Source: Chloroflexota bacterium (GTDB lineage Bacteria; Chloroflexota; Dehalococcoidia; JACPPY01). Taken from it: a DNA stretch of 46,293 bases. This document shows, one piece after another, positions 1 to 8,646 of the stretch. The position numbers were made by a program, and so were the translations under genes. Numbering within the stretch: position 1 is the first letter of the stretch; each line of letters begins with the position of its first letter. The notes beneath the pieces were generated by a model, which saw nothing but the letters and a program-made list of their open reading frames with translations, had not been told where the DNA came from and did not search any database. The stretch lies in contig JACPPY010000065.1 of assembly GCA_016190755.1 (NCBI GenBank), positions 1-46,293 on the forward strand. Reading direction: 5' to 3'.

Positions 1-1
1 A

Positions 2-136
2 GGTACAACCTATACTGACTTGGGATCCGTATACTTCGACCAACACGACCGCCAGGCAGTAGAACGACGGCTTGTCAATCGGCTACACAGGCTCGGCTAC
101 AACGTGACTCTGGAGCCCCTGCCGGTTGCCGCCTGA
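2..136 (+). pseudogene. C-terminal end of a transposase (window-edge fragment)
   Basis: An open frame enters from the left edge and stops at TGA 134-136. Its 44 residues include the stretches YFDQHDRQAVERRL and LGYNVTLEP, which I recall from the C-termini of insertion-sequence transposases, probably of the IS110 group, though the family assignment is from memory. No start is visible, so it may be the end of an intact gene outside the window or a remnant. A repeat fragment follows 27 bases later (163-228), which fits a mobile-element edge. Confidence 0.45.
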
Positions 137-162
137 CATAGGCTTATTTTCAGAGCACCCTG

Positions 163-228
163 GCAGAACCCCGAAATCACCTTGACATAGCGTCACCTTA
201 CCATCAGTCCTTACTGTGCTATTGACTC
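163..228 (-). repeat. Fragment of MITE-like repeat R1
   Basis: The segment matches the right half of the full repeat at 31101-31269, in the orientation of the copy at 39881-40216. Shared blocks are CCCCGAAATCACC and TTACCATCAGTCCTTA. A 16-base insertion (TTGACATAGCGTCACC) separates the two blocks here and is absent from the other copies. Both ends of the element are missing. Confidence 0.7.
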
Positions 229-294
229 TGAACTGATTGGATACACAGGAATATCTACATATGCCCGAAATCGGCCGGGGTCTCCAAATACCCG

Positions 295-322
295 TTGACT
301 TTACCGTACTGCATGATAAAAT
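295..322 (+). promoter_or_regulatory. Predicted sigma-70 promoter for the RidA operon
   Basis: TTGACT (295-300) and TAAAAT (317-322) are separated by 16 bases. The -10 box is preceded by TGA, giving an extended -10. It faces the RidA gene at 522. The prediction rests on consensus match only. Confidence 0.5.
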
Positions 323-521
323 TTGGCGAATAACCTCGAAAACAATATCACGATAGGCAATTCAGCCAGAGATTCCGTGGCATCCCCGGCCAAGCTCTGT
401 TTCCGGCGAACCACGTACAGCTAACACCAGGCTCGAAACCCTGGAAGGCTTATCGTCAGGGGATAGATTATCCATTTACCATAGCAAGTTGTCCAGACAG
501 CCAAAATGAGGGAGGTGTCCG

Positions 522-1076
522 ATGAGCGATAGACTGCAAAAGATGATCAAGGAAGCCGCTGAGTACCCCTGCTTCACTGTATACCCCTTCTATCATGACA
601 ACGACAAGATGCCTTGGGCCGGGGCGGTGGAAGTGCATATGGACAAGGTAGAGCGTTTGATATGGTGCGGCGGCCACACCGGGCGCGATCCCAAGACCGA
701 CCGCCAGCCGAGAAACTGGGAGGAAGAGCGTCGAGGTGTGGGCAAAGTGGTGGGCGGAGTAAAAGAGCAGACCACAGCCGCCTGGACACGCATAAAAGAG
801 ATCCTGGAGAGCATGGGAGCCAGCCTGGAAGACATATTCCATGTGGATATCTTCCTCGTCAACCGTGAAGACTGGTGGGATATGTGGCAGGCTTACCACG
901 ATTTCTATGTCAAGAACTGCCCGGGTCTCGCGGAGCATCCACGAGCTGGAGTGTTGTTGAAGTACGCCAAGCTGGACCTGCCAGATATGCTGGTTGAGAT
1001 CGAGGTAATCGCGGCGGTCCCTAAGAGAAGGCCGGCCACGAAAGCCAGGCTGAAAGCGCCGGGACGCGGAGGCTAG
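522..1076 (+). CDS. RidA/YjgF-family protein, first gene of Mo hydroxylase cluster 1
   Basis: This 184-residue protein has a single RidA (YjgF/YER057c) domain. Family members hydrolyse reactive enamine/imine intermediates as homotrimers with active sites at subunit interfaces. The arginine that binds the substrate carboxylate appears kept (R141 in HPRAG), and the typical closing strand VEIEVIAAV is at about 158-166. The typical segment GASLEDIFHVDIFLV is at 99-113. It is about 55 residues longer than a minimal RidA, with a Trp-rich stretch and a basic tail. The ATG follows GGGAGGTG at good spacing. The FAD-subunit gene starts 2 bases after its stop, so it is co-transcribed with the molybdenum hydroxylase, suggesting that the enzyme makes or uses an imine-type N-compound (inference). 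Confidence 0.85.
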   Translation: MSDRLQKMIKEAAEYPCFTVYPFYHDNDKMPWAGAVEVHMDKVERLIWCGGHTGRDPKTDRQPRNWEEERRGVGKVVGGVKEQTTAAWTRIKEILESMGASLEDIFHVDIFLVNREDWWDMWQAYHDFYVKNCPGLAEHPRAGVLLKYAKLDLPDMLVEIEVIAAVPKRRPATKARLKAPGRGG

Positions 1077-1078
1077 CC

Positions 1079-1942
1079 ATGCACTTCAAATACCTGACCC
1101 CCAATACTATCCCTCAGGCTATGGCGCTTTTGGCGCGCCACAAAACAAGAGCCACGGTGATGGCGGGTGGCACGGACCTCGTCGTCAAAATGCGGTCTCG
1201 AGCGATCGACCCGGCCTATGTCGTTGACCTGTCCAACATCCCCGGCCTGGACTTCATAGATTTTAACCCAAGGGATGGTTTGAACATCGGCGCGCTGGCC
1301 AGCATACGGGCGCTGGAAACATCGACACTTGTGGGTAAGCAGTACCCGGTATTACAAAGCGCCGCGCATCAGCTTGCCTCACCCGCTATCCGCAACATGG
1401 CGACGCTGGGCGGCAACCTGTGCAACGCCTCGCCCTCGGCGGACATGGCCCCCGGTCTTATCGCTCTCGCAGCAAAGGCGAGGATCGCCGGTCCGGAGGG
1501 AGAGACTTTCATGCCGCTGGAGGAGTTTTTTAGCGGACCTGGCAAGACTGCTTTGAAAGCCGGGCAAGTACTGGTGGGGATACAGGTGCCCGCATCCCAG
1601 GCATCCATGCAAGCAGTCTATCTGAAGCATGCCCGCAGCTCGATCGAACTTGCTGTCGTGGGAGTAGCCGCCGGTGTAATACTGGACTCGGATGGCAGGT
1701 CTTGCAAGGATGTCAGGATTGTGCTGGGGGCGGTTGCTCCCACTCCGATGCGAGCCCGTAAGGCGGAGGCAGCGCTCCTCGGGAAAAAGCTCGACGATAA
1801 AGCTATTGTCGAAGCTGCTGAGATAGCTGCCGGCGAAGCCCGCCCAATATCTGACGTCCGTGCCTCCGCGGACTACCGTACCGAGATGGTGCGGGTCTTC
1901 ACCGGCCGGGCTTTGAGGGTAGCCGCGGGCATAGCGTCCTGA
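1079..1942 (+). CDS. Mo hydroxylase cluster 1, FAD-binding subunit (CoxM/XdhB-like)
   Basis: This 287-residue protein is the medium FAD subunit of a xanthine dehydrogenase-family enzyme. It passes electrons from the iron-sulphur subunit to an outside acceptor. The first FAD loop is seen as AGGTDLVVKMRS (about residues 29-40) and the second as TLGGNLCNASPSADMAP (about 111-127). The C-terminal CO-dehydrogenase flavoprotein domain follows, with an LGAVAPTPMRA stretch. The length is normal. ATG has GGAGG six bases upstream, overlapping the RidA stop region. No extra Fe-S insert is present, unlike the cluster 3 homologue. Confidence 0.92.
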   Translation: MHFKYLTPNTIPQAMALLARHKTRATVMAGGTDLVVKMRSRAIDPAYVVDLSNIPGLDFIDFNPRDGLNIGALASIRALETSTLVGKQYPVLQSAAHQLASPAIRNMATLGGNLCNASPSADMAPGLIALAAKARIAGPEGETFMPLEEFFSGPGKTALKAGQVLVGIQVPASQASMQAVYLKHARSSIELAVVGVAAGVILDSDGRSCKDVRIVLGAVAPTPMRARKAEAALLGKKLDDKAIVEAAEIAAGEARPISDVRASADYRTEMVRVFTGRALRVAAGIAS

Positions 1943-1958
1943 ACTTGGAGAGGGATAT

Positions 1959-2441
1959 ATGAAGCAGCGTGTCACTTTGAATATAAACGGGACAGAGGAA
2001 GAGGTGTACGCTGAGCCATGGTGGAGCCTGGCCCAGGTGCTGCGCGAAGAGTTCGGCCTGGGCGGCACCAAGATAGCATGCAATACCGGAGACTGCGGGG
2101 CCTGCACGGTGCTCCTGGATGGGAAGGCGGTGCGGAGTTGTCTGATATTGGCGGTGAAGGCCCAGGGGAGAAAGGTGGTTACTATCGAGGGCCTGCGCGG
2201 AAAGGACGGCGGCCTGCATCCGCTGCAGCAGGCTTTCATGGAGCATTTTGCCGTCCAGTGCGGATACTGTACTCCGGGCATGATCCTCACGGCCAAATCC
2301 CTCCTGGATGAAAACCCCGCGCCGACGGAAGAGGAAGTCAGGGAGGGCATGAGCGGCAACCTGTGCCGGTGCACCGGATATGCCAAGATAGTCGAGGCGG
2401 TAATGGCGGCCAGCGCCAGGATGAGAGGTGAGCACAGATGA
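1959..2441 (+). CDS. Mo hydroxylase cluster 1, 2Fe-2S subunit (CoxS/XdhC-like)
   Basis: This 160-residue small subunit carries two [2Fe-2S] clusters linking the Mo site to FAD. The plant-ferredoxin-type cluster uses C41, C46, C49 and C61. The second domain uses C101, C104, C136 and C138, the latter within the typical CRCTGY. All eight ligands are present and the length is typical. GGAGAGGG precedes the ATG. The stop overlaps the Mo-subunit start (ATGA), implying translational coupling and fixed stoichiometry. Confidence 0.95.
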   Translation: MKQRVTLNINGTEEEVYAEPWWSLAQVLREEFGLGGTKIACNTGDCGACTVLLDGKAVRSCLILAVKAQGRKVVTIEGLRGKDGGLHPLQQAFMEHFAVQCGYCTPGMILTAKSLLDENPAPTEEEVREGMSGNLCRCTGYAKIVEAVMAASARMRGEHR

Positions 2442-4798
2442 GTGAGCTCTCAGTGGTCGGCAAGAATGTTATCCGGCTCGATGCCTTGGAGAAGGTTACG
2501 GGGACGGCACTCTATGCCGCAGATGAGGCGCTGGGCGAACCGGGTATGCTGCATGGCAAGGTTCTCTGGAGCCCGCACGCTCACGCACGCATCATCAGTA
2601 TAGATATCTCCCGGGCAAAGAAGGTGCCGGGGGTTGAAGCGGTACTTACCGGCAAAGATGTGCCCGAGGCCAGGGTCGGCTCATGCGTGGATGACCAGCA
2701 TATGCTCGCACGGGAGAAGGTGAGGTTCGTGGGCGATGCCGTGGCGGTAGTGGCGGCGCGCACCCTCGAAGCTGCAGAAGAGGCGCTGGCGCTCATCAAG
2801 GTCAAGTATGAAGTCCTTCCGGCGGTCTTTGACGCCGAGGAAGCCATGAGACCGGACTGCCCTGTAGTGCTGCACCCGGGGCTATCGGGATACAAGAGAA
2901 ACATGTATCCCTACCTGGGCAACGACCTCCCCGGGCCCAACGTCCACACCCACCACAAGGTGCGCCGGGGCAATGTCGAGGAGGGGTTCCGGCAGGCTGA
3001 CCTTATCGTGGAGAATCGCTTTTCCACGGCCCGCATCTCGCATTGCCAGCTCGAACCGGCAAGCTCGGTGGCGCGCCCGAACGTGGACGGGACGCTTGTG
3101 ATCTCAACCTCTACCAAATCGGTCTATACTGGAGTCCAGGCGGAGGTGTGCCGTTTCTTCGGCCTGCCGCCCAGCAAGGTGCGTGGAGTGACGCATTACA
3201 TCGGCGGCAACTTCGGCTCGGCCCCGAGGGCCCACATCTTCGCGGCGCTGGCGGCGATCCGCACCGGAAGGCCGGTCAAGGTAGTCTTCAGCCGGGAGGA
3301 GTGCTTTTTCCGCGACCTGAACCGTCTGCCAATGGTCATCTATCTAAAAGACGGGGTCAAAAAAGACGGAACGTTGGTGGCGCGGCAGATAAAGCTCATC
3401 TGCAACTGCGGGGCTTATGCCCAAATTACTCCACTGGTGATCCGCAACGGCTCGTTCGGCTCATCACAGTACCGCATTCCCAACTTCAGGTGGGATGCCT
3501 ATGGCGTCTACACCAATGAGCCGCCTTCAGGGGCTTTCCGCGGCTTCGGCAACGCCCAGCCTTTCTGGGCGATGGAACAGCACATGGACATCATTGCCGA
3601 GAAGCTGAGGATGGATCCGGTGGAGCTGCGCCAGAAAAACCTCATCGCCGAGGGCGAAGAAAACCTCCGCGGCGAAAAGACTCACAGCATGGGTGCGGCG
3701 GAATGCCTGGACAAAGTCGCACAGTGGATAGGATGGGGCCGGCCTACCTCACAGCCTTCGAGCAATACTGTAAAGGTTGCCAAGGGGTTTGCGCTGGCGA
3801 ACAAATATACCCAGGTGGATACCATCGCCAGCGCGCTGGTCCGGTTCAACAAAGATGGCTTCGTGGACGTTTTCCACGGCTCGGATGAAATCGGCCAGGG
3901 TTCTCAAACGGTGCTGGCTCAAATCGCCGCCGAGGAACTGGGCGTGCCCGTGGAGAAGATCAAGGTCATATGGGGCGACAGCGCCAGGGTGCCCTACGAC
4001 CACGGCGCCATATCCAGCCGCACCACGATGTTTGTGGGCAATGCCATCCGTGCCGCCTGCCAGGACGTTAAACGGCTCATCTGCGCCACCGCCTCCCCCG
4101 TAATGGGGGCCGCACCGGAAGACCTGGAGGCCCGGGGCGGACAGATCTACTTCAGATCAAATCCGTCAAAGTCTATGCCGGTCAGCGATCTCTTCCTGCC
4201 CGGGCGGGCAACCTGCCTGCCGCATGACGCCGAGCTACTGGGACAGGGGACATTCTTCTACAAGGGCTACAGCGACGGCGACCCGGAGACCGGCCAGGGG
4301 ACGCGGCTTACCGCCAGCTACTGCTATACGGCGCATGCCGTTGAGGTGGCGGTGGATACCGAGACAGGCGAGGTCAAGGTCCTCCGGTTTTGCTCCGCGA
4401 CCGATGTAGGCCGCGCCATAAATCCCAAGCTATGTGAAGCGCAAAGCGAAGGAGGCATCGCCCAGGGCATCGGCAGCGCGCTGTATGAGGAGATGTTGCT
4501 GGACCGGGGCCGGGTGCTGAACTGTAATTTTCATGACTACGGCATGCCGCGTATGACCGAGTTGCCCGGCAACCATGATCTAAAATGCTTCCTGGTCGAG
4601 GCCAACCACCGGGAAGGGCCCTTCGGGGCTAAGGGAATGGGCGAGGGGGCGATGACGCCCTCTGCGCCTGCTATCGCCAATGCCATATACAATGCTACCG
4701 GAGTGAGGCTGATGGACTTGCCCATGTCGCCCGAAAGGCTGTTGAGGGCCCTCAAGGCACAAAACAAAGAGGCCGGGCATAAGTCCGGTCCTCTTTAG
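2438..4798 (+). CDS. Mo hydroxylase cluster 1, molybdopterin-binding large subunit
   Basis: This 786-residue catalytic subunit belongs to the xanthine dehydrogenase/CO dehydrogenase superfamily. The N-terminal a/b-hammerhead domain starts with the usual RLDALEKVTGTALYAAD pattern. Mo-cofactor elements include GGNFGS, PSGAFRGFGNAQP (the Arg next to the Mo site is kept), EIGQGSQT, and the C-terminal GAKGMGEGAM with the expected catalytic Glu. The form I CO dehydrogenase loop AYRCSFR is missing, so it should be a hydroxylase or dehydrogenase of an organic compound and not a CO dehydrogenase. The start overlaps the 2Fe-2S gene by 4 bases. The stop lies inside a hairpin shared with the convergent cluster 2. 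Confidence 0.93.
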   Translation: MSELSVVGKNVIRLDALEKVTGTALYAADEALGEPGMLHGKVLWSPHAHARIISIDISRAKKVPGVEAVLTGKDVPEARVGSCVDDQHMLAREKVRFVGDAVAVVAARTLEAAEEALALIKVKYEVLPAVFDAEEAMRPDCPVVLHPGLSGYKRNMYPYLGNDLPGPNVHTHHKVRRGNVEEGFRQADLIVENRFSTARISHCQLEPASSVARPNVDGTLVISTSTKSVYTGVQAEVCRFFGLPPSKVRGVTHYIGGNFGSAPRAHIFAALAAIRTGRPVKVVFSREECFFRDLNRLPMVIYLKDGVKKDGTLVARQIKLICNCGAYAQITPLVIRNGSFGSSQYRIPNFRWDAYGVYTNEPPSGAFRGFGNAQPFWAMEQHMDIIAEKLRMDPVELRQKNLIAEGEENLRGEKTHSMGAAECLDKVAQWIGWGRPTSQPSSNTVKVAKGFALANKYTQVDTIASALVRFNKDGFVDVFHGSDEIGQGSQTVLAQIAAEELGVPVEKIKVIWGDSARVPYDHGAISSRTTMFVGNAIRAACQDVKRLICATASPVMGAAPEDLEARGGQIYFRSNPSKSMPVSDLFLPGRATCLPHDAELLGQGTFFYKGYSDGDPETGQGTRLTASYCYTAHAVEVAVDTETGEVKVLRFCSATDVGRAINPKLCEAQSEGGIAQGIGSALYEEMLLDRGRVLNCNFHDYGMPRMTELPGNHDLKCFLVEANHREGPFGAKGMGEGAMTPSAPAIANAIYNATGVRLMDLPMSPERLLRALKAQNKEAGHKSGPL
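4766..4796. terminator. Bidirectional terminator between convergent Mo hydroxylase operons
   Basis: AAAGAGG-CCGG (4766-4776) pairs with CCGG-T-CCTCTTT (4785-4796) with one bulged T and an 8-base loop. The A-run on one side and T-run on the other suit termination in both directions. It overlaps the stop codon of the cluster 1 Mo subunit and sits 46 bases from the stop of the cluster 2 Mo subunit. Confidence 0.7.
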
Positions 4799-4842
4799 AC
4801 TTCTCGTCCGCTCTGGGACTGTCGAAGGGCTACCTGGCGCGC

Positions 4843-7263
4843 CTAACCCTTTTTGTTCTTCTCGTTGAGCGCACACAGGACCTTCTCGCGAGTCATCGGC
4901 AAGTCCTTGAGACGGACGCCCACGGCATTGTAAAGTGCGTTGCCGACCGCCGCGGCGAAGGGGATTATGGTTAGCTCTCCGACGCCCTTGGCCCCTTTGT
5001 AGGCCAGCGGGTGTGGTAGCGGGGATGAAATTAGAGAGGCCAGGTTATCGCCGCTGGGCACCTCCATAATGCTGGGTATGGCGTAGTCCACAAGGTTAGG
5101 GTTGAGGACAACTCCCTCATCAGAGATAAGCTCCTCGAAAAGGGCGGCACCCAGACCCTGCGCCATGCCGCCCTCGATTTGTGCTTCGACCATCTTGGGA
5201 TTTATGGCGCGCCCCACATCCACCGTGCCTACTACCTTTTCTACCCTGATCTCCCCGGTCTCGATATTCACTGCAATCTCGACCCCATATGACAAGTATG
5301 GGTGCGCCGCCCATTGCTTGGGCGACTGGCCGGTTTCCGCCTCGTACAGGGCCGAGTTATCGGCGAAAAACCCGTTACCCATGATTTCGCCGCCGGGTAT
5401 AGGAATGAAACCGGCAGGGCTGAACAAGGCGCCAAACTTTATCGCTGTCTCTGGTTTGCCCTTGACAAAGATGGTGCCGTTCCTCGTTTCCAGGTTATCA
5501 GGACTGGTGTTAAGCCTGGCGGCAGAGAGCGCGAAAAGCTGGCGCTTGGCGTCCTGGCAGGCGCGGGAGATGGAGTTAGCGGCGTAATAGGTGAAACGCG
5601 TTGCGGCGGTAAAGAACTCGTACGGCGTGAACTGGGTGTCGCGGGCGACTACTCTTATCTGGCTAACAGGGACATTGAACTCCTCCGCGGCCACCTGGGT
5701 GACCACCGTGTCACAGCCCTGACCCAGCTCAAAGCCGGTGTGACGTACCTCGATTATTCCATCCGGGTTGACCTTCACCTGTGCCCATGACGGCATATCG
5801 CTTACGACGAAATGTCCCGCTAGCGAAATGCCTTTGCCATGTTTCCAGGGCCCGGATTGCGGCCCGGCGGGGACCTTGCTGTGGCGCAGCCAGTCCGCAG
5901 AGGTCTCGATGCATTCCTCGGCGCCAATGCTGTGTATGGTCTCGCCGACCATGTCAGGTTCGCCTTCCTTAAGGATATGCTTCATCCTGAGCTGTACCGG
6001 GTCCATGCCGAGCTTTTCCGCAATGATATCCATTTGCTGCTCGATGCCCCAGTGCATGTCGGCGCTGCCCACGGATCGGAAGGCCGATCCGGGATGGTGG
6101 TTTGTATAGACGCCGTAACCTTTGTACCTGAAGTTGGGATATCTGTAAGTGGATACGACGCCGCCGGTGGAACCGCGCACATACCCTGCTGTGCCGTAAG
6201 GCCCACAGTAGGCCCCGAAATCGCTGATGGCGATGATCTCCCGGGCGATAATTGAGCCGTCTTTCTTGACCCCATCCTTGACATAGGTTATTCTGCCCGG
6301 TTTCTGTGGAGCGATGCTGAACTGCTCAGCCCGGTCGAGGCTCAAGCGGACAGGCCGGCGGCATTTCAGTGCGATGAGTACGGCCACCACCTCCGGCCAG
6401 CTACTGCAGAAGGGGCCGAATCCGCCTCCGATATAAGGCGCCATGTATCTGACCTTCGACATCGGCAGGTTAAAAACACTAGCGATCTTTGCGCGCGGAA
6501 TATGCATTGCCTGGGTCTTGCCCCGGAGATTGACGGTGCCATCCGGCTCGAGCCAGACGTCTATGATCATGGTCTCGATCGGTGTGGCGTTGCCCATGGG
6601 CGCAGAGTATCGATTTTCAACAATAAAATCGGCCTCCATGAAGGCCCTGTCAACATCCCCCTTGATGCACTTGTAAACCTGAAACACGTTCGGTCGTCCC
6701 TCGGCGCAAGGGGTGAAGCGGAAGTTCGGTTTGGGGAGCATCTCATAGTTTAGTAGGTCGGGATGCAGCACGATAGGACAATCGGCCTTCATCGACTCTT
6801 CCACGTCGAAGATGGCGGGAAGGGGCTCGTATTCCACGTCTATGAGCTCAATGGCGTCCCTGGCGATATCCTCGGTCTTCGCCACGACCGCGGCCACCGG
6901 CTCGCCTACGTAGCGAACCCTATCCCTGGCGAGGATATACTGGTCGGCGTAGATATCTCCATAGAGCTTGTTCTCCGGCACGCTGCCGGTTATCACGGTT
7001 ATCACTCCCGGGAGCGCCTCCGCCCGGGAAGTATCGACGCGTATTATCTTGGCGTGAGGATGCGCGCTGCCCAGCAGCTTGGCGTAGCAGAGGCCGGGCA
7101 TCTTGAAATCTCCGGTGAACTTGGCTTCACCTTTTACCTTGGCCACAGCGTCGACGCGGGTTACGCTATGCCCGACTGCGTTCAACCCTTCGCCATGGCT
7201 CTTTAGCTCCAGCGGTTTTTTGTCGATGACGACTGCCCCAGCGAAAGAACTATCTCTAGTCAT
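4843..7263 (-). CDS. Mo hydroxylase cluster 2, molybdopterin-binding large subunit
   Basis: This roughly 806-residue catalytic subunit is paralogous to the cluster 1 subunit. Visible elements are the N-terminal TRVDAVAKVKGEAKFTGD, GGGFGPF, PGSAFRSVGSADMH (Mo-adjacent Arg kept, but the usual FRGFG is changed to FRSVG), ELGQGCDT and GAKGVGELTIIP with the catalytic Glu. I chose ATG at 7263, which overlaps the end of the 2Fe-2S gene by 8 bases and has GGAG about 12 bases upstream. An in-frame TTG at 7290 would add nine residues but lies deeper in the upstream gene. There is no CO dehydrogenase-type Cys loop. It is the last gene of the dctPQM-Mo hydroxylase operon. Confidence 0.92.
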   Translation of the reverse strand: MTRDSSFAGAVVIDKKPLELKSHGEGLNAVGHSVTRVDAVAKVKGEAKFTGDFKMPGLCYAKLLGSAHPHAKIIRVDTSRAEALPGVITVITGSVPENKLYGDIYADQYILARDRVRYVGEPVAAVVAKTEDIARDAIELIDVEYEPLPAIFDVEESMKADCPIVLHPDLLNYEMLPKPNFRFTPCAEGRPNVFQVYKCIKGDVDRAFMEADFIVENRYSAPMGNATPIETMIIDVWLEPDGTVNLRGKTQAMHIPRAKIASVFNLPMSKVRYMAPYIGGGFGPFCSSWPEVVAVLIALKCRRPVRLSLDRAEQFSIAPQKPGRITYVKDGVKKDGSIIAREIIAISDFGAYCGPYGTAGYVRGSTGGVVSTYRYPNFRYKGYGVYTNHHPGSAFRSVGSADMHWGIEQQMDIIAEKLGMDPVQLRMKHILKEGEPDMVGETIHSIGAEECIETSADWLRHSKVPAGPQSGPWKHGKGISLAGHFVVSDMPSWAQVKVNPDGIIEVRHTGFELGQGCDTVVTQVAAEEFNVPVSQIRVVARDTQFTPYEFFTAATRFTYYAANSISRACQDAKRQLFALSAARLNTSPDNLETRNGTIFVKGKPETAIKFGALFSPAGFIPIPGGEIMGNGFFADNSALYEAETGQSPKQWAAHPYLSYGVEIAVNIETGEIRVEKVVGTVDVGRAINPKMVEAQIEGGMAQGLGAALFEELISDEGVVLNPNLVDYAIPSIMEVPSGDNLASLISSPLPHPLAYKGAKGVGELTIIPFAAAVGNALYNAVGVRLKDLPMTREKVLCALNEKNKKG

Positions 7264-7747
7264 GGCGAGGATTATCTCCTTCACGGACAATTCTGGCGGC
7301 GGCCAGAACGGCTTCGACGATCTTGGCGTAGCCGGTGCAGCGGCAAAGGTTGCCGATGAGGGCCCGTTTGACCTCCATCTCGGTAGGTGAGGGGTTCTCC
7401 GAAAGCAGCGCAGTGGCCGACAGGATCATACCGGGAGTGCAGAATCCGCACTGGACAGCGAAGTGGTCGACAAATGCCTGCTGCACGGGGCCGAGCCTTC
7501 CGTTATTGGCGATGCCCTCGATGGTGGTTACCTCTTTGCCCCGCGCCTGGCGGGCCAGCACCAGGCAGCTCTTCACCGCCTTGCCGTCGATGAGGTCGGT
7601 GCACGCGCCGCAGTAACCATCCTGGCAGCCTTCCTTAGTCCCCATTAGGTCCAGGTCTTCTCGCAGCACATCGCGCAGCAGTTTCGATGGCTCGGCAAAA
7701 ACCTCATGCTCTTCCCCGTTGACTTTCAGTATAAGTTGCTGTTTCAT
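7256..7747 (-). CDS. Mo hydroxylase cluster 2, 2Fe-2S subunit
   Basis: This 163-residue protein has the full set of ligands for two [2Fe-2S] clusters: C41, C46, C49 and C61, then C100, C103, C135 and C137 (CRCTGY). It opens with the ferredoxin-like strand pattern MKQQLILKVNGEEHEV, close to the cluster 1 paralogue. The ATG at 7747 overlaps the stop of the FAD-subunit gene by 4 bases. Its own end overlaps the Mo-subunit start, so the three subunits are translationally coupled. Confidence 0.95.
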   Translation of the reverse strand: MKQQLILKVNGEEHEVFAEPSKLLRDVLREDLDLMGTKEGCQDGYCGACTDLIDGKAVKSCLVLARQARGKEVTTIEGIANNGRLGPVQQAFVDHFAVQCGFCTPGMILSATALLSENPSPTEMEVKRALIGNLCRCTGYAKIVEAVLAAARIVREGDNPRHD

Positions 7748-8616
7748 CGCGCCCTCCCGACCTGTGCCCGTTGCCCGGCTTCCTTCAAGGCGTTGCGGAC
7801 GACCACCTGCAACAACTGGCGCTTGAAACTATCGGAACCATGCATATCGGTAGTAGGCGAAGCTTCTTCTGCCGCTATGGCTGCCGCTTCTTCGATGGCT
7901 GCATCTTCCAGGCAACGCCCAACCAGTGTTTTCTCGGCTTTTCTTGCGCGAAGTGGAGTCGGGCCGGCGGCCCCCAAGCCTATGCGGACCTCTTTTGCGC
8001 CTTTCCCGTTAGGAATGACGACTGCTGCCGCACTGGCGACGGCCATGTCATTAGCGCGGACGCTTTCCTTGATGAAGGCGGTGCCCGCGCGGGCTGGCAG
8101 ATTGGGAATGAAAATCTCTACCATCAGTTCGTCCGGGGCCAGCACAGATTCAAGATAGTCTTTAAAAAACTGTTCCAGCGGCAGCGATCTTGTGCCGCTC
8201 CTGCTTTTGAGTTTGACAATTGCATTAAGGGCCAATAGGCAGGGTGGAGGATCAGCAGCGGGATCGGCATGGCAGAGGTTGCCACCGATAGTGCCCCAGT
8301 TCCGGACCTGAACCGCCGCCAGGCGGTGCTCCATCTCGACGAGCAATGGGTACCTGGCGCCAACAACGGGGGAGGTTTCAATCGCCCTGTGGATGGTCAG
8401 GGCTCCGACAGCTATTCCACTTGGACGCTCCTTGATGTATTCGAGCCCGGATAGCCCCTTGATGTTGACAACGTAGTCCGGGGCAAGTAGACGGTTCTTG
8501 AGCATGGAGAGCAAGCTCTGGCCTCCGGCGATAACCTTGGCCTCGCCCTTGTACTTCGCCAGCAATGAGCACGCCGCGGACAGTGTCTCGGGCTCGAAGT
8601 ATTGGAAACCTCTCAC
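7744..8616 (-). CDS. Mo hydroxylase cluster 2, FAD-binding subunit
   Basis: This 290-residue FAD subunit has the two flavin loops AGGQSLLSMLKNR (about 31-43) and GTIGGNLCHADPAADPP (about 110-126), followed by the C-terminal flavoprotein domain. The start is GTG, with AGGAGG eight bases upstream. It lies 30 bases after dctM on the same strand, so it is probably read through from the transporter genes. No additional Fe-S insert is seen. Confidence 0.93.
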   Translation of the reverse strand: MRGFQYFEPETLSAACSLLAKYKGEAKVIAGGQSLLSMLKNRLLAPDYVVNIKGLSGLEYIKERPSGIAVGALTIHRAIETSPVVGARYPLLVEMEHRLAAVQVRNWGTIGGNLCHADPAADPPPCLLALNAIVKLKSRSGTRSLPLEQFFKDYLESVLAPDELMVEIFIPNLPARAGTAFIKESVRANDMAVASAAAVVIPNGKGAKEVRIGLGAAGPTPLRARKAEKTLVGRCLEDAAIEEAAAIAAEEASPTTDMHGSDSFKRQLLQVVVRNALKEAGQRAQVGRAR

Positions 8617-8646
8617 AGACTAATCCTCCTAGTTAAAGCTCCCCTG

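Larger units (their letters stand above)
137..521. other. Intergenic region upstream of the RidA/molybdenum hydroxylase operon
   Basis: No gene is seen in these 385 bases. They hold a degenerate fragment of the MITE-like repeat (163-228) and a good promoter (295-322). About 190 bases of untranslated leader would lie between that promoter and the RidA start. I see no recognisable riboswitch in it. Confidence 0.5.
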